A DNA stretch of 64,000 bases from CAYQNU01 sp964419055 (lineage in GTDB: Bacteria > Bacteroidota > Bacteroidia > Flavobacteriales_D > Parvicellaceae): contig CAYQNU010000001.1 in NCBI GenBank assembly GCA_964419055.1, positions 124,001 to 188,000 on the forward strand, given 5' to 3'. Below the pieces are notes generated by a model. That model did no database searches, had not been told where the DNA came from, and saw nothing but the letters and a program-made list of their open reading frames with translations. Made by a program: the position numbers and the translations under genes. How positions within the stretch are numbered: position 1 is the first letter of the stretch; every line of letters begins with the position of its first letter. This document shows positions 43,351 through 52,245 of the stretch, one piece after another.

Positions 43351-45273
43351 GTGTCATATAGATTAGCTACATATCTTTTGTTTCTTTTAATGAGTATTAA
43401 CCTGAGTCCCAAAGCACAGCACCAATATCTATCAGATTGTTTTAAAGGAGGAGTTGTAGGGGATGGATACACTGCTTGGTATAATGGAGGTGTAGGGACA
43501 ATTCAATTACCAATACCTGCTGGATGTACTGTTAAAAAAGCTTATTTCTTTTCAAATATATATAAATGGCAGAACAATATGATACCTGCATTAGATAAAA
43601 CAATTGAGATCAATGGTCAATCATTACTTCTATCAGAAAGTTATCAAATAGGAGGTCAATTTTATTTTTCTCCTATACAAGATTCTGTTTCAGTTATCGC
43701 TATAGATATAACAAGTTTTATAAATCCAAATGATACAATTTATACTATAAATCCAAATAATACTGGTCAATCACCTGTTCAAACTCCCATCTTTTCAGAC
43801 TTTTATATTTTGGTACTTTATGAAAATCCTACTTTTGACAACACTTGTATTGAAATACTGATAAACACACAAAATTCCGCTCCAACTATCAATTATTCTA
43901 TTAACCCTGCCAATATTTTGAGCCAAACCAATAATCTTGGATTATCTATACATTCTTCTAGTATTTGTGATGATAATAATGACTGGTTCGAGGTTTTTAT
44001 TAATAACATTAGTATCGGAGAAATTGGTGGTCAAGAGGACAACACTACTATAAGTTGTGCTGGTGTAATAGGGTCATTTGAATATCAAAATGGAATTATC
44101 ACAGGAATTGGAAATGATGTAGGAAATAATACAATGCAAGGTAAAGATGCAATTGCTGACATAAGCACTTATTATTTTCAAAATAATAATATTGATATAA
44201 GGTTTGAATATGTATCTAATTTAAGTCCATTCTCGAATCAAATAAACCAAATTTTCCTCACATACACAACCCCCTGCGATACCTTTAGCACCTCGCTCAC
44301 CGACAATATAGACGTATGCAAAGGAGCACAAGCCCAACTCAATGCTACAGGCGGGGCTTCGACACCGCTCAGCCACCCTGCCTATGAGTGGCTGCCACAA
44401 GTTGGGCTGAGTTGTTATAATTGTCCCAATCCTATTGTTACCGCAGATACTATCAACCACTATACGTGTAGAATATGGAGCACCGATAGTTGCAGCAAGG
44501 TGCTACCTGTAAAAATAAACATATTGCCCTTGCCTACAATGCCTACAATAGCTGTGAACCCTACGCTGTGTAGTGGCAATACGGGGCATATTCACATAAC
44601 AAACCAACCTGCAGCGTATACCTACACATTAGATGGTGGCACACCTCAAACTACCTTACACTTTACAAATTTGAGCGCAGGGAATCATCTGTTAACTATA
44701 CAAGCAGTAAATGGCTGTAGCATAGATACACTGCTCACAGTAGCAGAAGTCAACAATGTGGTGTCGCAGTTTACGGCTTCGCCCCCAAGTGGTGATGTGC
44801 CGCTAACGGTTACACTTACCAACCAAAGTCAAAATGCTACAGATTATATCTGGTATATTGGCAATGATACGCTATACACCTCTTCTCCTGCTCCTTTTAC
44901 GCACGTTTTTGACACCGCTCTCACACTCCCTCTCACACTGATTTCCTATAATACGTTTCCGCAGTGTAGCGATACGGCTCAAGTTACCATTGTAGCAGAA
45001 TATCCTTTTACCATCATAGCACCCAGCCTTTATGTGAGTGATGAAAATTACACACCCTATCAAATATACACATCGGGAGTAAAAGAATTGCATTATGAAC
45101 TTTTTACCGACCAAGGTAAGTTGGTATACAATAAAGTGCTGCTGCCCACTAATGGTAATCTTTCGTTGTGGAACAGTAATCAATTGGCAAAAGGTATTTA
45201 TCTCTATCGCATTTGGGCAATGGATGATGATGGCGTGGAAAAAGTGATTACAGGGAAGGTCGTTGTGATATAA
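43351..45273 (+). CDS. T9SS-type surface protein, compositionally mosaic
   Basis: About 640 residues: a signal peptide (SYRLATYLLFLLMSIN...KAQ), an N-terminal beta-rich domain (about 25-305), two Ig/PKD-like domains (about 310-560) with DVCKGAQAQLNATGG and SGDVPLTVTLTNQSQNAT, and a C-terminal domain resembling a degenerate type B sorting domain, with ELHYELFTDQGKLVY and LAKGIYLYRIWAM. The GTG at 43351, 10 bases after the XRE stop, gives a good signal peptide; a TTG at 43309 would overlap the XRE gene. Base composition changes abruptly near 44260: hand counts give 18/60 and 19/60 G+C at 43561 and 43861 but 30/60 and 34/60 at 44281 and 44761. The 3' 114 bases recur at 45499. Confidence 0.78.
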   Translation: MSYRLATYLLFLLMSINLSPKAQHQYLSDCFKGGVVGDGYTAWYNGGVGTIQLPIPAGCTVKKAYFFSNIYKWQNNMIPALDKTIEINGQSLLLSESYQIGGQFYFSPIQDSVSVIAIDITSFINPNDTIYTINPNNTGQSPVQTPIFSDFYILVLYENPTFDNTCIEILINTQNSAPTINYSINPANILSQTNNLGLSIHSSSICDDNNDWFEVFINNISIGEIGGQEDNTTISCAGVIGSFEYQNGIITGIGNDVGNNTMQGKDAIADISTYYFQNNNIDIRFEYVSNLSPFSNQINQIFLTYTTPCDTFSTSLTDNIDVCKGAQAQLNATGGASTPLSHPAYEWLPQVGLSCYNCPNPIVTADTINHYTCRIWSTDSCSKVLPVKINILPLPTMPTIAVNPTLCSGNTGHIHITNQPAAYTYTLDGGTPQTTLHFTNLSAGNHLLTIQAVNGCSIDTLLTVAEVNNVVSQFTASPPSGDVPLTVTLTNQSQNATDYIWYIGNDTLYTSSPAPFTHVFDTALTLPLTLISYNTFPQCSDTAQVTIVAEYPFTIIAPSLYVSDENYTPYQIYTSGVKELHYELFTDQGKLVYNKVLLPTNGNLSLWNSNQLAKGIYLYRIWAMDDDGVEKVITGKVVVI

Positions 45274-45301
45274 GTCTAGTTTTTTGTTTTTCTTTATTGT
45301 C

Positions 45302-45338
45302 ACTTTTTTCTTGACAAAAAAGTAACCAAAAAGTCAAG
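45302..45338. repeat. Nested inverted repeats of a dispersed intergenic element
   Basis: ACTTTTTT (45302-45309) and AAAAAAGT (45316-45323) pair around CTTGAC (45310-45315), which itself pairs with GTCAAG (45333-45338), giving two mutually exclusive hairpins. From memory this T-rich/CTTGAC/A-rich sequence resembles a repeat common downstream of genes in Bacteroidota. Confidence 0.5.
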
Positions 45339-45498
45339 ACCAAATAATGCTCCTTGCGCTCTGTGAATTTTTTACGATGACGCCTCTATCGGCTTACATC
45401 TAAAAATCCCATTCACGCCTGCACACGCTCGTCAATTTGGTCGGGCCAGCGCTCATTGAACCTCTCTTTTAAAATGACTTTTAGGTTTGTACTTTAGA

Positions 45499-45612
45499 CT
45501 TTCGTTGTGGAACACTCACCAACTAGTAATAGGTATTTATCTCTATCGCATCTGGGCAATGGATGATGATGGCGTGGAGAAAGTGATTACAGGGAAGGTC
45601 GTAGTTATTTAG
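45499..45612 (+). pseudogene. Remnant of a second T9SS C-terminal domain gene
   Basis: The 114 bases match 45160-45273, the last 38 codons of the upstream gene, with no gaps at a constant offset of 339. The frame is preserved to an in-frame TAG and encodes IGIYLYRIWAMDDDGVEKV, but a TGA at 45475 closes the frame upstream and no start or 5' part exists. Confidence 0.85.
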
Positions 45613-45730
45613 ACAACGAAAGGTTAGAACCTAAGAATTTGATTTTTTCAAAATCATTAATTCTTCAAAAATCCTAGTAAAAAGAACAACTCTATTTTTT
45701 GCATAAAACGACTTGGGCCGCAATTAATAC

Positions 45731-45756
45731 AACGAATTCCTTCAATTCGTTTGTTT
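45731..45756. terminator. Hairpin before the convergent membrane protein gene
   Basis: AACGAATT (45731-45738) pairs perfectly with AATTCGTT (45744-45751) around CCTTC, followed on the plus strand by a short T-rich tract. It lies 8 bases from the stop of the minus-strand gene at 45759 and could end either transcript. Confidence 0.45.
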
Positions 45757-45758
45757 AA

Positions 45759-46286
45759 CTAATTTCTCAAGTGCTTTAGATTAACTGCGTAAAGAATTCC
45801 AAATAGGGCAATAATTAATACAGTCAATACTAAAGCCGCGGTAGACATCATATTAGGGAACGGTAAAATGCTGTATGTCTGAACAATAAACCCTAATTGA
45901 GCTACTAAATACAACCAAAAACCATTGCGTTTTAATTGGAAAATTAAGAAGACCGCTAATCCTTCAAGTAAAAGTAAAACAGCTGTTACCGTATTGTTCC
46001 AACTTGGTATATTTTTAGTAGATTCCATATATGCAATGATATCTTTCCCAAAAGGCTGAGAAGCAATTTCAGAAGCTTTCATTTGGTATATTTGTTCATC
46101 GATTGCTTTATTGGCTTCAACTTTTGAAGCCCCCATATTCGCCATTACTCCTAATAATCCGAATCCTACATATACCCAACTTAATACACACAATACTAAT
46201 ACAAATGTAGGTCGTGTTGGTTTTTCATTTTGAAAAGCGGGTTCATTTAGTTCAATGGTCTCTGTGTTTTGTATTTCTTCTGACAT
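45759..46286 (-). CDS. Small four-helix membrane protein of unknown function
   Basis: The 175-residue protein has a polar N-terminus, a membrane helix (about 27-50, FVLVLCVLSWVYVGFGLLGV), an extracytoplasmic helical loop of about 45 residues, and three further helices to the C-terminus. I do not recognise the family. It follows the ResB-CcsA gene by 11 bases on the same strand, so it is probably in the same transcript and may have an accessory role. Confidence 0.65.
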   Translation of the reverse strand: MSEEIQNTETIELNEPAFQNEKPTRPTFVLVLCVLSWVYVGFGLLGVMANMGASKVEANKAIDEQIYQMKASEIASQPFGKDIIAYMESTKNIPSWNNTVTAVLLLLEGLAVFLIFQLKRNGFWLYLVAQLGFIVQTYSILPFPNMMSTAALVLTVLIIALFGILYAVNLKHLRN

Positions 46287-46297
46287 AATGGTTATGT

Positions 46298-49200
46298 TTA
46301 AAATTTTGAATTTGTAGATTCTTCACTCACTTGCATTTTTTTGTTTCGAATACCAGCAGTAATAATAAGGGCAAATATAGAAAAAATAATTAACCAAATC
46401 CACCACGCAAATGCAGGAGCATCACCTCTGGCATAACTGTGTAATCCTTTGGTTAGGTAAAAATTTACCCCTATAAAGGTAAATAACACCGATGAAAAGC
46501 CCAACAAACTGGCAACATTCAAGGCGAAGTTACTGCGCAATCCAGGTACAAATCGCATATGCAATACAAAGGCATATACCAAAACAATCACCAATGCCCA
46601 GGTCTCTTTAGCATCCCAACCCCAATACCTACCCCACGATTCATTAGCCCAAACTCCTCCCAAAAAGGTTCCGATAGTGGCTAATGCTAAGCCCACTGTC
46701 AGGGTCATTTCATTTACATAGGTTAACTCCTTTATTGTGGAATCTGTATGCTTAAGTTGTGATTTACCTCTAAAAACAAAAATGAAAATATTTATTAAAC
46801 TCAAAATAAATCCTAATCCAAAAAATCCATAACTAACTGTTAAACAAGCGACATGGATAACCAACCAATAGGACTTCAACACAGGTTCAAGATTGGATAA
46901 TTGTGGGTCATATTGACTGTGACCAGCTGTCATTAATATAAAAAAGGCTAATAAAGAAGTGGCAGCCAAGGTAATTCTAGAATATCGCGAAAAAATAAAT
47001 CCCGCTAATAAACCAGCCCAAGCAATAAAGGTCAATGCTTCATAACCATCACTCCAGGGAGCGTGATCTACAATATACCAACGCATGGCTAAATTAGCCG
47101 TGTGTAGCAGAAAACCTAAAAACAAAATTCCGAATAGTACATTTATTGTCCATTTTAATCCTTTATAATTTTTCTTTGTAAGATTTTCAACAAGAGTTAG
47201 AATTAAAAGAAAAATAGCCATTATTATATAGAACATCTTTAACCTGTTAAAAAGGTTTAATTCATTATAGGTAATCTCTAGCTCAACCAAAAAATCAGAT
47301 GGTATGACGTCTTTAGCCACCCCGTTTTTTTGTAAACTGGAAATAATGCCAACCATTTCATCAGCATCTTTATAGTCACCTGTTTCCAATCCCGACAGTA
47401 AATTACCTAAATAACTATAAATTAATCTATTGGTGCTGTATCCTTCCATTTCAGTATGCCCTTCCATAATGTCAAGATCCGCTAATTGACTCGTCCAATC
47501 CACCCACTCCAATTTGTTTTCATGCATTAGTGGGATAAGTTTCATGTAACTGCCTCTAATTACATTAAGGGCAATGTTTAATTTTTCATTCAATTTAATG
47601 ATCTCTTTATCGAAGGTATTGCGCTCACCCATTGGCTTTTTATTCGCAATTTCAACTAATGGTAAAATCTTGTCATTTACCATCATTCCTTCTTCGTTGA
47701 TTTCTATGAGGTCATTTATAGCAGCATAATTTCCATCAATACCAAATTCTTTACCTACACCTGTGCGAGAATCAAACTTTAATATGCGTTCTTTTAACCA
47801 AAAATTAGGATTAGAAAACATGTCTAAAAACACTTGTGAAGCAGAAAGTTTGTGACCACTTACCTCCCAATAATCGGCTTTGGCCAATTTTCTAAGTACA
47901 TCAATAGTAACCGATTGGATAGGTTGAATTCTCCCGTTATATGATAGCACTAATAATCGATCAAATTTTTCGATGTGACTTTCGGGTATAGGTTTATAAT
48001 CTACAATAGCAAATGAGCTTGAAGAGAGCAGACCAATTAACATAAGGGTAGCCATTGACTTTCTTTTTTCTCTTATTTTTCGTGCTTTTTTACCTAACTC
48101 AACGAATCGTGAGTTTTTATTGAACAGCGTAAAAACAAATCCAATACCCAATATAATATAGGCAAAATAAGAAATCCAAGTGCCCCAAAAATCATTGTTT
48201 ACAGAAAAAACTGAGGTTTCGATTCCACCTTCCATGTCATAAGAGCTTTGAAAAACACGATACCCTTTATAATCTAAGACATTATTCATGAACACACTGT
48301 CGGGTTGATTTACTCCTGCTTCTTCATCTATTAAAGTTACCTTACTTTTATAACCCGAAGGACTTTGTGAACCAGGATAAGTCTCTAAAATAAAATCATC
48401 GAGTCGGATGCTAAAAGGTAAGTCTTGCGACATTCTACCGTAGGCCATTTGAAAACTTAGCCCACCCATTTCAAAAATGTTAAACGTAGGTAAAACCTTT
48501 TGGCCTCCCCATAATTCTACTTCTTTTTTTTCATCATTCACGGTTACATCCACCACCAACACTTCATTTACACTATTTTCATCATACAGTAAAGGAATCT
48601 TTGCTGAAGGATGAAAGTTTTTAAGCACTAGATTTACTCCATTTATCATGTGAAGATGTCTTTTTTCCAATCGATTGGTTCCGGGCAACAGTGTGTCGCT
48701 CACTTGAGTTTCCATACTTAATCGCATAATAGGATTGTCGTATAGCACGGTTAAACTATCATCATTACCCATAATGTTGATAGCGCCCTCAACAGGATAA
48801 TTGAAGGTAATGATTTCTGTACCTTTTGCCAAATACTCACCGCTGGCAATGAATTCACTTTGCATGTTTTCCAACACCACTTCAATATAATCTTTACCGC
48901 CTTCCACATTACTTTCCACTTCACCCTTTACCACATTACGATGATGATTTTTATATTCAAAATCTACTTTACCTATTGACGGAAAATCCACCGTATGTTT
49001 AAAATGATTGCTTAAAAGTGAAGAAGGTTCTAATTTGAACACCAATGAAAATCTTTTATTCTGAGTTTCATCTATAGCATAGGCCTGAAAATAGGTTTCG
49101 GCAGTATACATTTTATTCACTGTTTCGCCCTCAGCAACTGGGATTATCCCTTCAAAACCAAAAAAATGAGTAACTCCGGCACCCACAATGGTCAAAATCA

Positions 49201-49456
49201 TGCCGATGTGGATCAACAAAATAGACCATTTTTCCCATCGCCACAAATTGTATCGTTTGATGTTGGCCAAAAAGTTAATCGCCAATAAAATCATCACTCC
49301 ATAAAACCAAGAGGCATGATAAACCATTCTTTTTGCCGTTATGGTATCATAACTGTTTTCAATGAATGTTGCAAAACCAATAGCCACTGCAAAAACGAGC
49401 AGTAAAGTAGCCATAGTGCGAGTGGAAACAAGTAGTGCGAATATTTTTTTACCCAT
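46298..49456 (-). CDS. Fused cytochrome c biogenesis protein (ResB/Ccs1-CcsA)
   Basis: The 1052-residue protein joins the two halves of the system II cytochrome c synthase, which carries haem to the outside and attaches it to apocytochrome c. The ResB-like half (about 1-480) has helices near 10-110, a large extracytoplasmic domain (about 115-420) and a helix near 425. The CcsA-like half (about 740-1045) has about eight helices, the WWD-type motif RYWGWDAKETWALV and conserved histidines such as HSQYDP and HVACLTVSYGFF. Fused forms are normal in Bacteroidota. It is the first gene of a pair. Confidence 0.93.
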   Translation of the reverse strand: MGKKIFALLVSTRTMATLLLVFAVAIGFATFIENSYDTITAKRMVYHASWFYGVMILLAINFLANIKRYNLWRWEKWSILLIHIGMILTIVGAGVTHFFGFEGIIPVAEGETVNKMYTAETYFQAYAIDETQNKRFSLVFKLEPSSLLSNHFKHTVDFPSIGKVDFEYKNHHRNVVKGEVESNVEGGKDYIEVVLENMQSEFIASGEYLAKGTEIITFNYPVEGAINIMGNDDSLTVLYDNPIMRLSMETQVSDTLLPGTNRLEKRHLHMINGVNLVLKNFHPSAKIPLLYDENSVNEVLVVDVTVNDEKKEVELWGGQKVLPTFNIFEMGGLSFQMAYGRMSQDLPFSIRLDDFILETYPGSQSPSGYKSKVTLIDEEAGVNQPDSVFMNNVLDYKGYRVFQSSYDMEGGIETSVFSVNNDFWGTWISYFAYIILGIGFVFTLFNKNSRFVELGKKARKIREKRKSMATLMLIGLLSSSSFAIVDYKPIPESHIEKFDRLLVLSYNGRIQPIQSVTIDVLRKLAKADYWEVSGHKLSASQVFLDMFSNPNFWLKERILKFDSRTGVGKEFGIDGNYAAINDLIEINEEGMMVNDKILPLVEIANKKPMGERNTFDKEIIKLNEKLNIALNVIRGSYMKLIPLMHENKLEWVDWTSQLADLDIMEGHTEMEGYSTNRLIYSYLGNLLSGLETGDYKDADEMVGIISSLQKNGVAKDVIPSDFLVELEITYNELNLFNRLKMFYIIMAIFLLILTLVENLTKKNYKGLKWTINVLFGILFLGFLLHTANLAMRWYIVDHAPWSDGYEALTFIAWAGLLAGFIFSRYSRITLAATSLLAFFILMTAGHSQYDPQLSNLEPVLKSYWLVIHVACLTVSYGFFGLGFILSLINIFIFVFRGKSQLKHTDSTIKELTYVNEMTLTVGLALATIGTFLGGVWANESWGRYWGWDAKETWALVIVLVYAFVLHMRFVPGLRSNFALNVASLLGFSSVLFTFIGVNFYLTKGLHSYARGDAPAFAWWIWLIIFSIFALIITAGIRNKKMQVSEESTNSKF

Positions 49457-49494
49457 ATCGATGTATAAATTGTGTTCTTTTAGGTTAAGTAGTA

Positions 49495-50715
49495 TTAATT
49501 AAGCAACATCTTTTTAGCTTTTAACAAAGCTTCATGTAGCGCGTCCACTTCATCTTTTGTATTGTAAAATGAAAAGGAAGCGCGAATAGTGCCTGGAATA
49601 TCATAAAAGGTCATTAAGGGCTGCGTACAATGATGTCCCGTTCTTACGGCAATTCCCAGTTGGTCTATAATTGTGCCCACATCAAACGGATGTGTACCTT
49701 CTATTAAAAACGAAATAACAGATACTTTTTGTGAAGCCGTGCCGTATATTTTCAATCCTTCGATGGAACGTAATTTTTGAGTGGCATAGTTTAACAATTC
49801 ATTTTCTTGTTGTTCAATCCAATTGAAACCAATAGATGTAACGTATTTAATAGCTTCACCCAATCCAATAACTCCAGCAATATTTGGAGTTCCTGCTTCA
49901 AACTTGTGAGGAAGAACGTTGTAGGTTGTTTTTTCAAACGACACCTCTTTTATCATATCCCCTCCACCTTGATAAGGAGGAAGTTCGTTCAATAATTGAG
50001 CTTTTCCATACAATACTCCCACACCTGTTGGTCCAAATAATTTATGACTCGAAAAAACTAAAAAATCACAGTCCAATTCTTGAACATCGGTCGGAAAATG
50101 AGAAATAGATTGTGCTGCATCCAACAAAACGGGAATATTTAGAGTGTGTGCCTTTTCGATGATTTCTTCAACTGGATTGATGGTTCCCAACGCATTAGAA
50201 ACATAAACGACACTTACTATTTTTGTTTTTGAAGATAATAAACGGTCAAATTCAGCCATTAATAATTCCCCAGCTTCATTAATAGGAATTACTTTCAATT
50301 GAGCGCCTCTTTCCTCACAAATCATTTGCCAAGGCACAATATTACTGTGATGTTCCATAGCTGAAATGAGTACCTCATCACCCGCATTCAAAAATTTTCT
50401 TCCAAAACAAGAGGCTATTAAATTGATGCCATCAGTCGTTCCTTTTGTGAATATAATTTCATCTGTGGAAGCTGCATTTATAAAGTTCTTTACTTCTTCC
50501 CTCACATTTTCAAAAGCTTGAGTGGCCAGTTGACTTAGGTGATGCACCCCTCTATGAATATTACTATTGTATTCAGAATAATAGGTACTTTCAGCATCAA
50601 TTACTGATTTTGGTTTTTGAGTAGTAGCACCATTATCAAGATACACTAATGGTTTATTGTGCACTGTTCTTTGCAATAAAGGAAAATCGTTGCGTATGTG
50701 TAATAGGTCTGCCAT
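49495..50715 (-). CDS. sufS: Cysteine desulfurase SufS
   Basis: PLP enzyme releasing sulfur from cysteine for iron-sulfur clusters. The 406-residue group II desulfurase has VYLDNGATTQKPKSV near the N-terminus, MEHHSNIVPWQ, the PLP-lysine segment FSSHKLFGPTGVG and the active-site cysteine in RTGHHCTQPLM. I chose the ATG at 50715, 25 bases after an exact -7 element; the in-frame ATG at 50742 lies within that element. The other suf genes are not adjacent in this window. Confidence 0.94.
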   Translation of the reverse strand: MADLLHIRNDFPLLQRTVHNKPLVYLDNGATTQKPKSVIDAESTYYSEYNSNIHRGVHHLSQLATQAFENVREEVKNFINAASTDEIIFTKGTTDGINLIASCFGRKFLNAGDEVLISAMEHHSNIVPWQMICEERGAQLKVIPINEAGELLMAEFDRLLSSKTKIVSVVYVSNALGTINPVEEIIEKAHTLNIPVLLDAAQSISHFPTDVQELDCDFLVFSSHKLFGPTGVGVLYGKAQLLNELPPYQGGGDMIKEVSFEKTTYNVLPHKFEAGTPNIAGVIGLGEAIKYVTSIGFNWIEQQENELLNYATQKLRSIEGLKIYGTASQKVSVISFLIEGTHPFDVGTIIDQLGIAVRTGHHCTQPLMTFYDIPGTIRASFSFYNTKDEVDALHEALLKAKKMLLN

Positions 50716-50739
50716 TAAATTGCCCAATTTTTTGAACGG

Positions 50740-50747
50740 CAAAGTTA
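50740..50747 (-). promoter_or_regulatory. -7 element for sufS
   Basis: Minus strand reads TAACTTTG, an exact TAnnTTTG match, 25 bases before the chosen sufS ATG. It excludes the upstream in-frame ATG. Confidence 0.5.
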
Positions 50748-50872
50748 CATCACAGAACTGAAAATAATGCTATTTTGGATTACTATGTTTTTGGTTGGAG
50801 GAAGTAAGTTATTGAAATAGTAAGATAGTAAAGTAGTGAGATAGTTTTTAGATAATTTAGAAATGTAATAAA

Positions 50873-50914
50873 AATCGTAAATCTAAAATCTAAAATCGTA
50901 AATCTAAAATCAAA
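50873..50914. repeat. Two tandem 21-bp AT-rich repeats
   Basis: AATCGTAAATCTAAAATCTAA (50873-50893) is followed by a nearly identical unit (50894-50914, two changes near its end). It lies just before the -7 element of the aminopeptidase gene and spans the expected -33 position, so copy number could affect that promoter. Confidence 0.65.
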
Positions 50915-50917
50915 TCT

Positions 50918-50925
50918 TATCTTTG
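50918..50925 (+). promoter_or_regulatory. -7 element for the aminopeptidase operon
   Basis: TATCTTTG is an exact TAnnTTTG match, 21 bases before the ATG at 50946. Confidence 0.5.
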
Positions 50926-50945
50926 CATTAATAATCTTTACTATT

Positions 50946-52238
50946 ATGAAATATACTAAAATAGACCAAAACTTATTTATACATAATCGCAAAAAATTAA
51001 ACGCACTTCTAAAGCCTAAATCATTGGCTGTGTTTAATTCAAACGATATTATTACCACAAGCGCTGATAGTACCAAACCATTTGAACAACATAGAGATAT
51101 ATTTGCATTATCGGGTATAGATCAAGAAGAAAGTATTTTAGTTGTTTTTCCCGATTGTCACAAACCTCAACACAGAGAAATTCTTTTTTTGAAAGAAACC
51201 AACGAAACAATTGCCGTATGGGAAGGTCATAAATACACCAAAGAAGAGGCTTTTGAAACATCGGGTATTAAGACCGTTTATTGGTTGAATCAATTTGAAC
51301 GCGTTTTTAAAGAATTGATGAGTGAAGCCGAACATGTTTATTTAAATACCAACGAGCATTTAAGAGCTAACACTGAAGGGGAAACGCGTGAAGATCGTTT
51401 TATAAAATGGTGTAAAGAGCATTTTCCATTACACGAATATGAACGAAGCGCCCCTTTAATGCACGAAGTACGATCCATTAAACATGATGTGGAACTGGCT
51501 CTAATGCAAAAAGCGTGTGACATTACCGAAAAAGGTTTTAGAAGATTATTAAAATTCGTTAAGCCGGGTATTATGGAATATAACCTTGAAGCTGAATTGA
51601 TGCACGAGTTTCTGAATAATAGAAGCAAAGGTTTTGCCTACACACCCATAATTGCCTCGGGTGCATCGGCCTGCGTGTTGCATTATATCGAAAATAATCA
51701 AGAATGTAAAAACGGTGATTTATTGTTGTTAGATGTGGGAGCTGAATACGCTAATTATGCTTCTGATATGACGCGCTGTATACCGGTAAATGGTAAATTT
51801 ACGGATAGACAGAAACAAGTGTATAATGCCGTTTTAAGAGTAAAAAACGAAGCTACAAAGTTACTCGTACCTGGAACGATGTTGGCCAATTATCACGTTG
51901 AAGTAGGTAAAATAATGGAAAAGGAATTGGTCGATTTAGGGCTAATTACAATGAGTGATATCGCCAAACAAGATCCTAATTGGCCGGCCTACAAAAAATA
52001 TTTTATGCATGGCACTTCGCACTATTTAGGCCTTGACACACACGATGTAGGACCCTGGAATAAACCGATGAAAGCCAATATGGTTTTTACAGTAGAACCC
52101 GGTATTTATATTCCTGAAGAAGGATTAGGAATTCGAATTGAAGATGATGTAGTGGTGCAAGAATCAGGTTCACCATTTAACTTGATGCGCAATATTCCTA
52201 TTGAAGTGCAAGAAATTGAAGATTTGATGCATTCTTAA
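50946..52238 (+). CDS. pepP: Xaa-Pro aminopeptidase (M24, aminopeptidase P type)
   Basis: The 430-residue metallopeptidase removes N-terminal residues before proline. It has the AMP_N domain (about 1-130), then the pita-bread domain with metal ligands in LLLDVGAEYANYASDMTR, HGTSHYLGLDTHDVG, VFTVEPGIY and GIRIEDDVVV. No signal peptide, so cytoplasmic. It begins 21 bases after its promoter element. The sulfotransferase gene follows 7 bases after the stop, so it heads the operon that runs to 55374. Confidence 0.92.
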   Translation: MKYTKIDQNLFIHNRKKLNALLKPKSLAVFNSNDIITTSADSTKPFEQHRDIFALSGIDQEESILVVFPDCHKPQHREILFLKETNETIAVWEGHKYTKEEAFETSGIKTVYWLNQFERVFKELMSEAEHVYLNTNEHLRANTEGETREDRFIKWCKEHFPLHEYERSAPLMHEVRSIKHDVELALMQKACDITEKGFRRLLKFVKPGIMEYNLEAELMHEFLNNRSKGFAYTPIIASGASACVLHYIENNQECKNGDLLLLDVGAEYANYASDMTRCIPVNGKFTDRQKQVYNAVLRVKNEATKLLVPGTMLANYHVEVGKIMEKELVDLGLITMSDIAKQDPNWPAYKKYFMHGTSHYLGLDTHDVGPWNKPMKANMVFTVEPGIYIPEEGLGIRIEDDVVVQESGSPFNLMRNIPIEVQEIEDLMHS

Positions 52239-52245
52239 TTAAATT

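Larger units (their letters stand above)
45274..45758. other. Repeat-bearing intergenic region
   Basis: The 485 bases contain the nested inverted repeats (45302-45338), a comparatively G+C-rich stretch to about 45470 without a credible frame, a remnant second copy of the upstream gene's 3' end (45499-45612), an AT-rich segment, and a hairpin (45731-45751) ahead of the convergent gene. Confidence 0.6.

Noticed and set aside
45302..45338. T-rich hairpin considered as a simple terminator of the cargo gene
   Set aside because: Two mutually exclusive pairings and resemblance to a dispersed Bacteroidota repeat fit a repeat element better, although it may also terminate transcription.
50783..51076. 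97-codon minus-strand frame across the sufS-pepP gap
   Set aside because: It spans the 21-bp tandem repeat and the pepP start; the product is low-complexity and repetitive.
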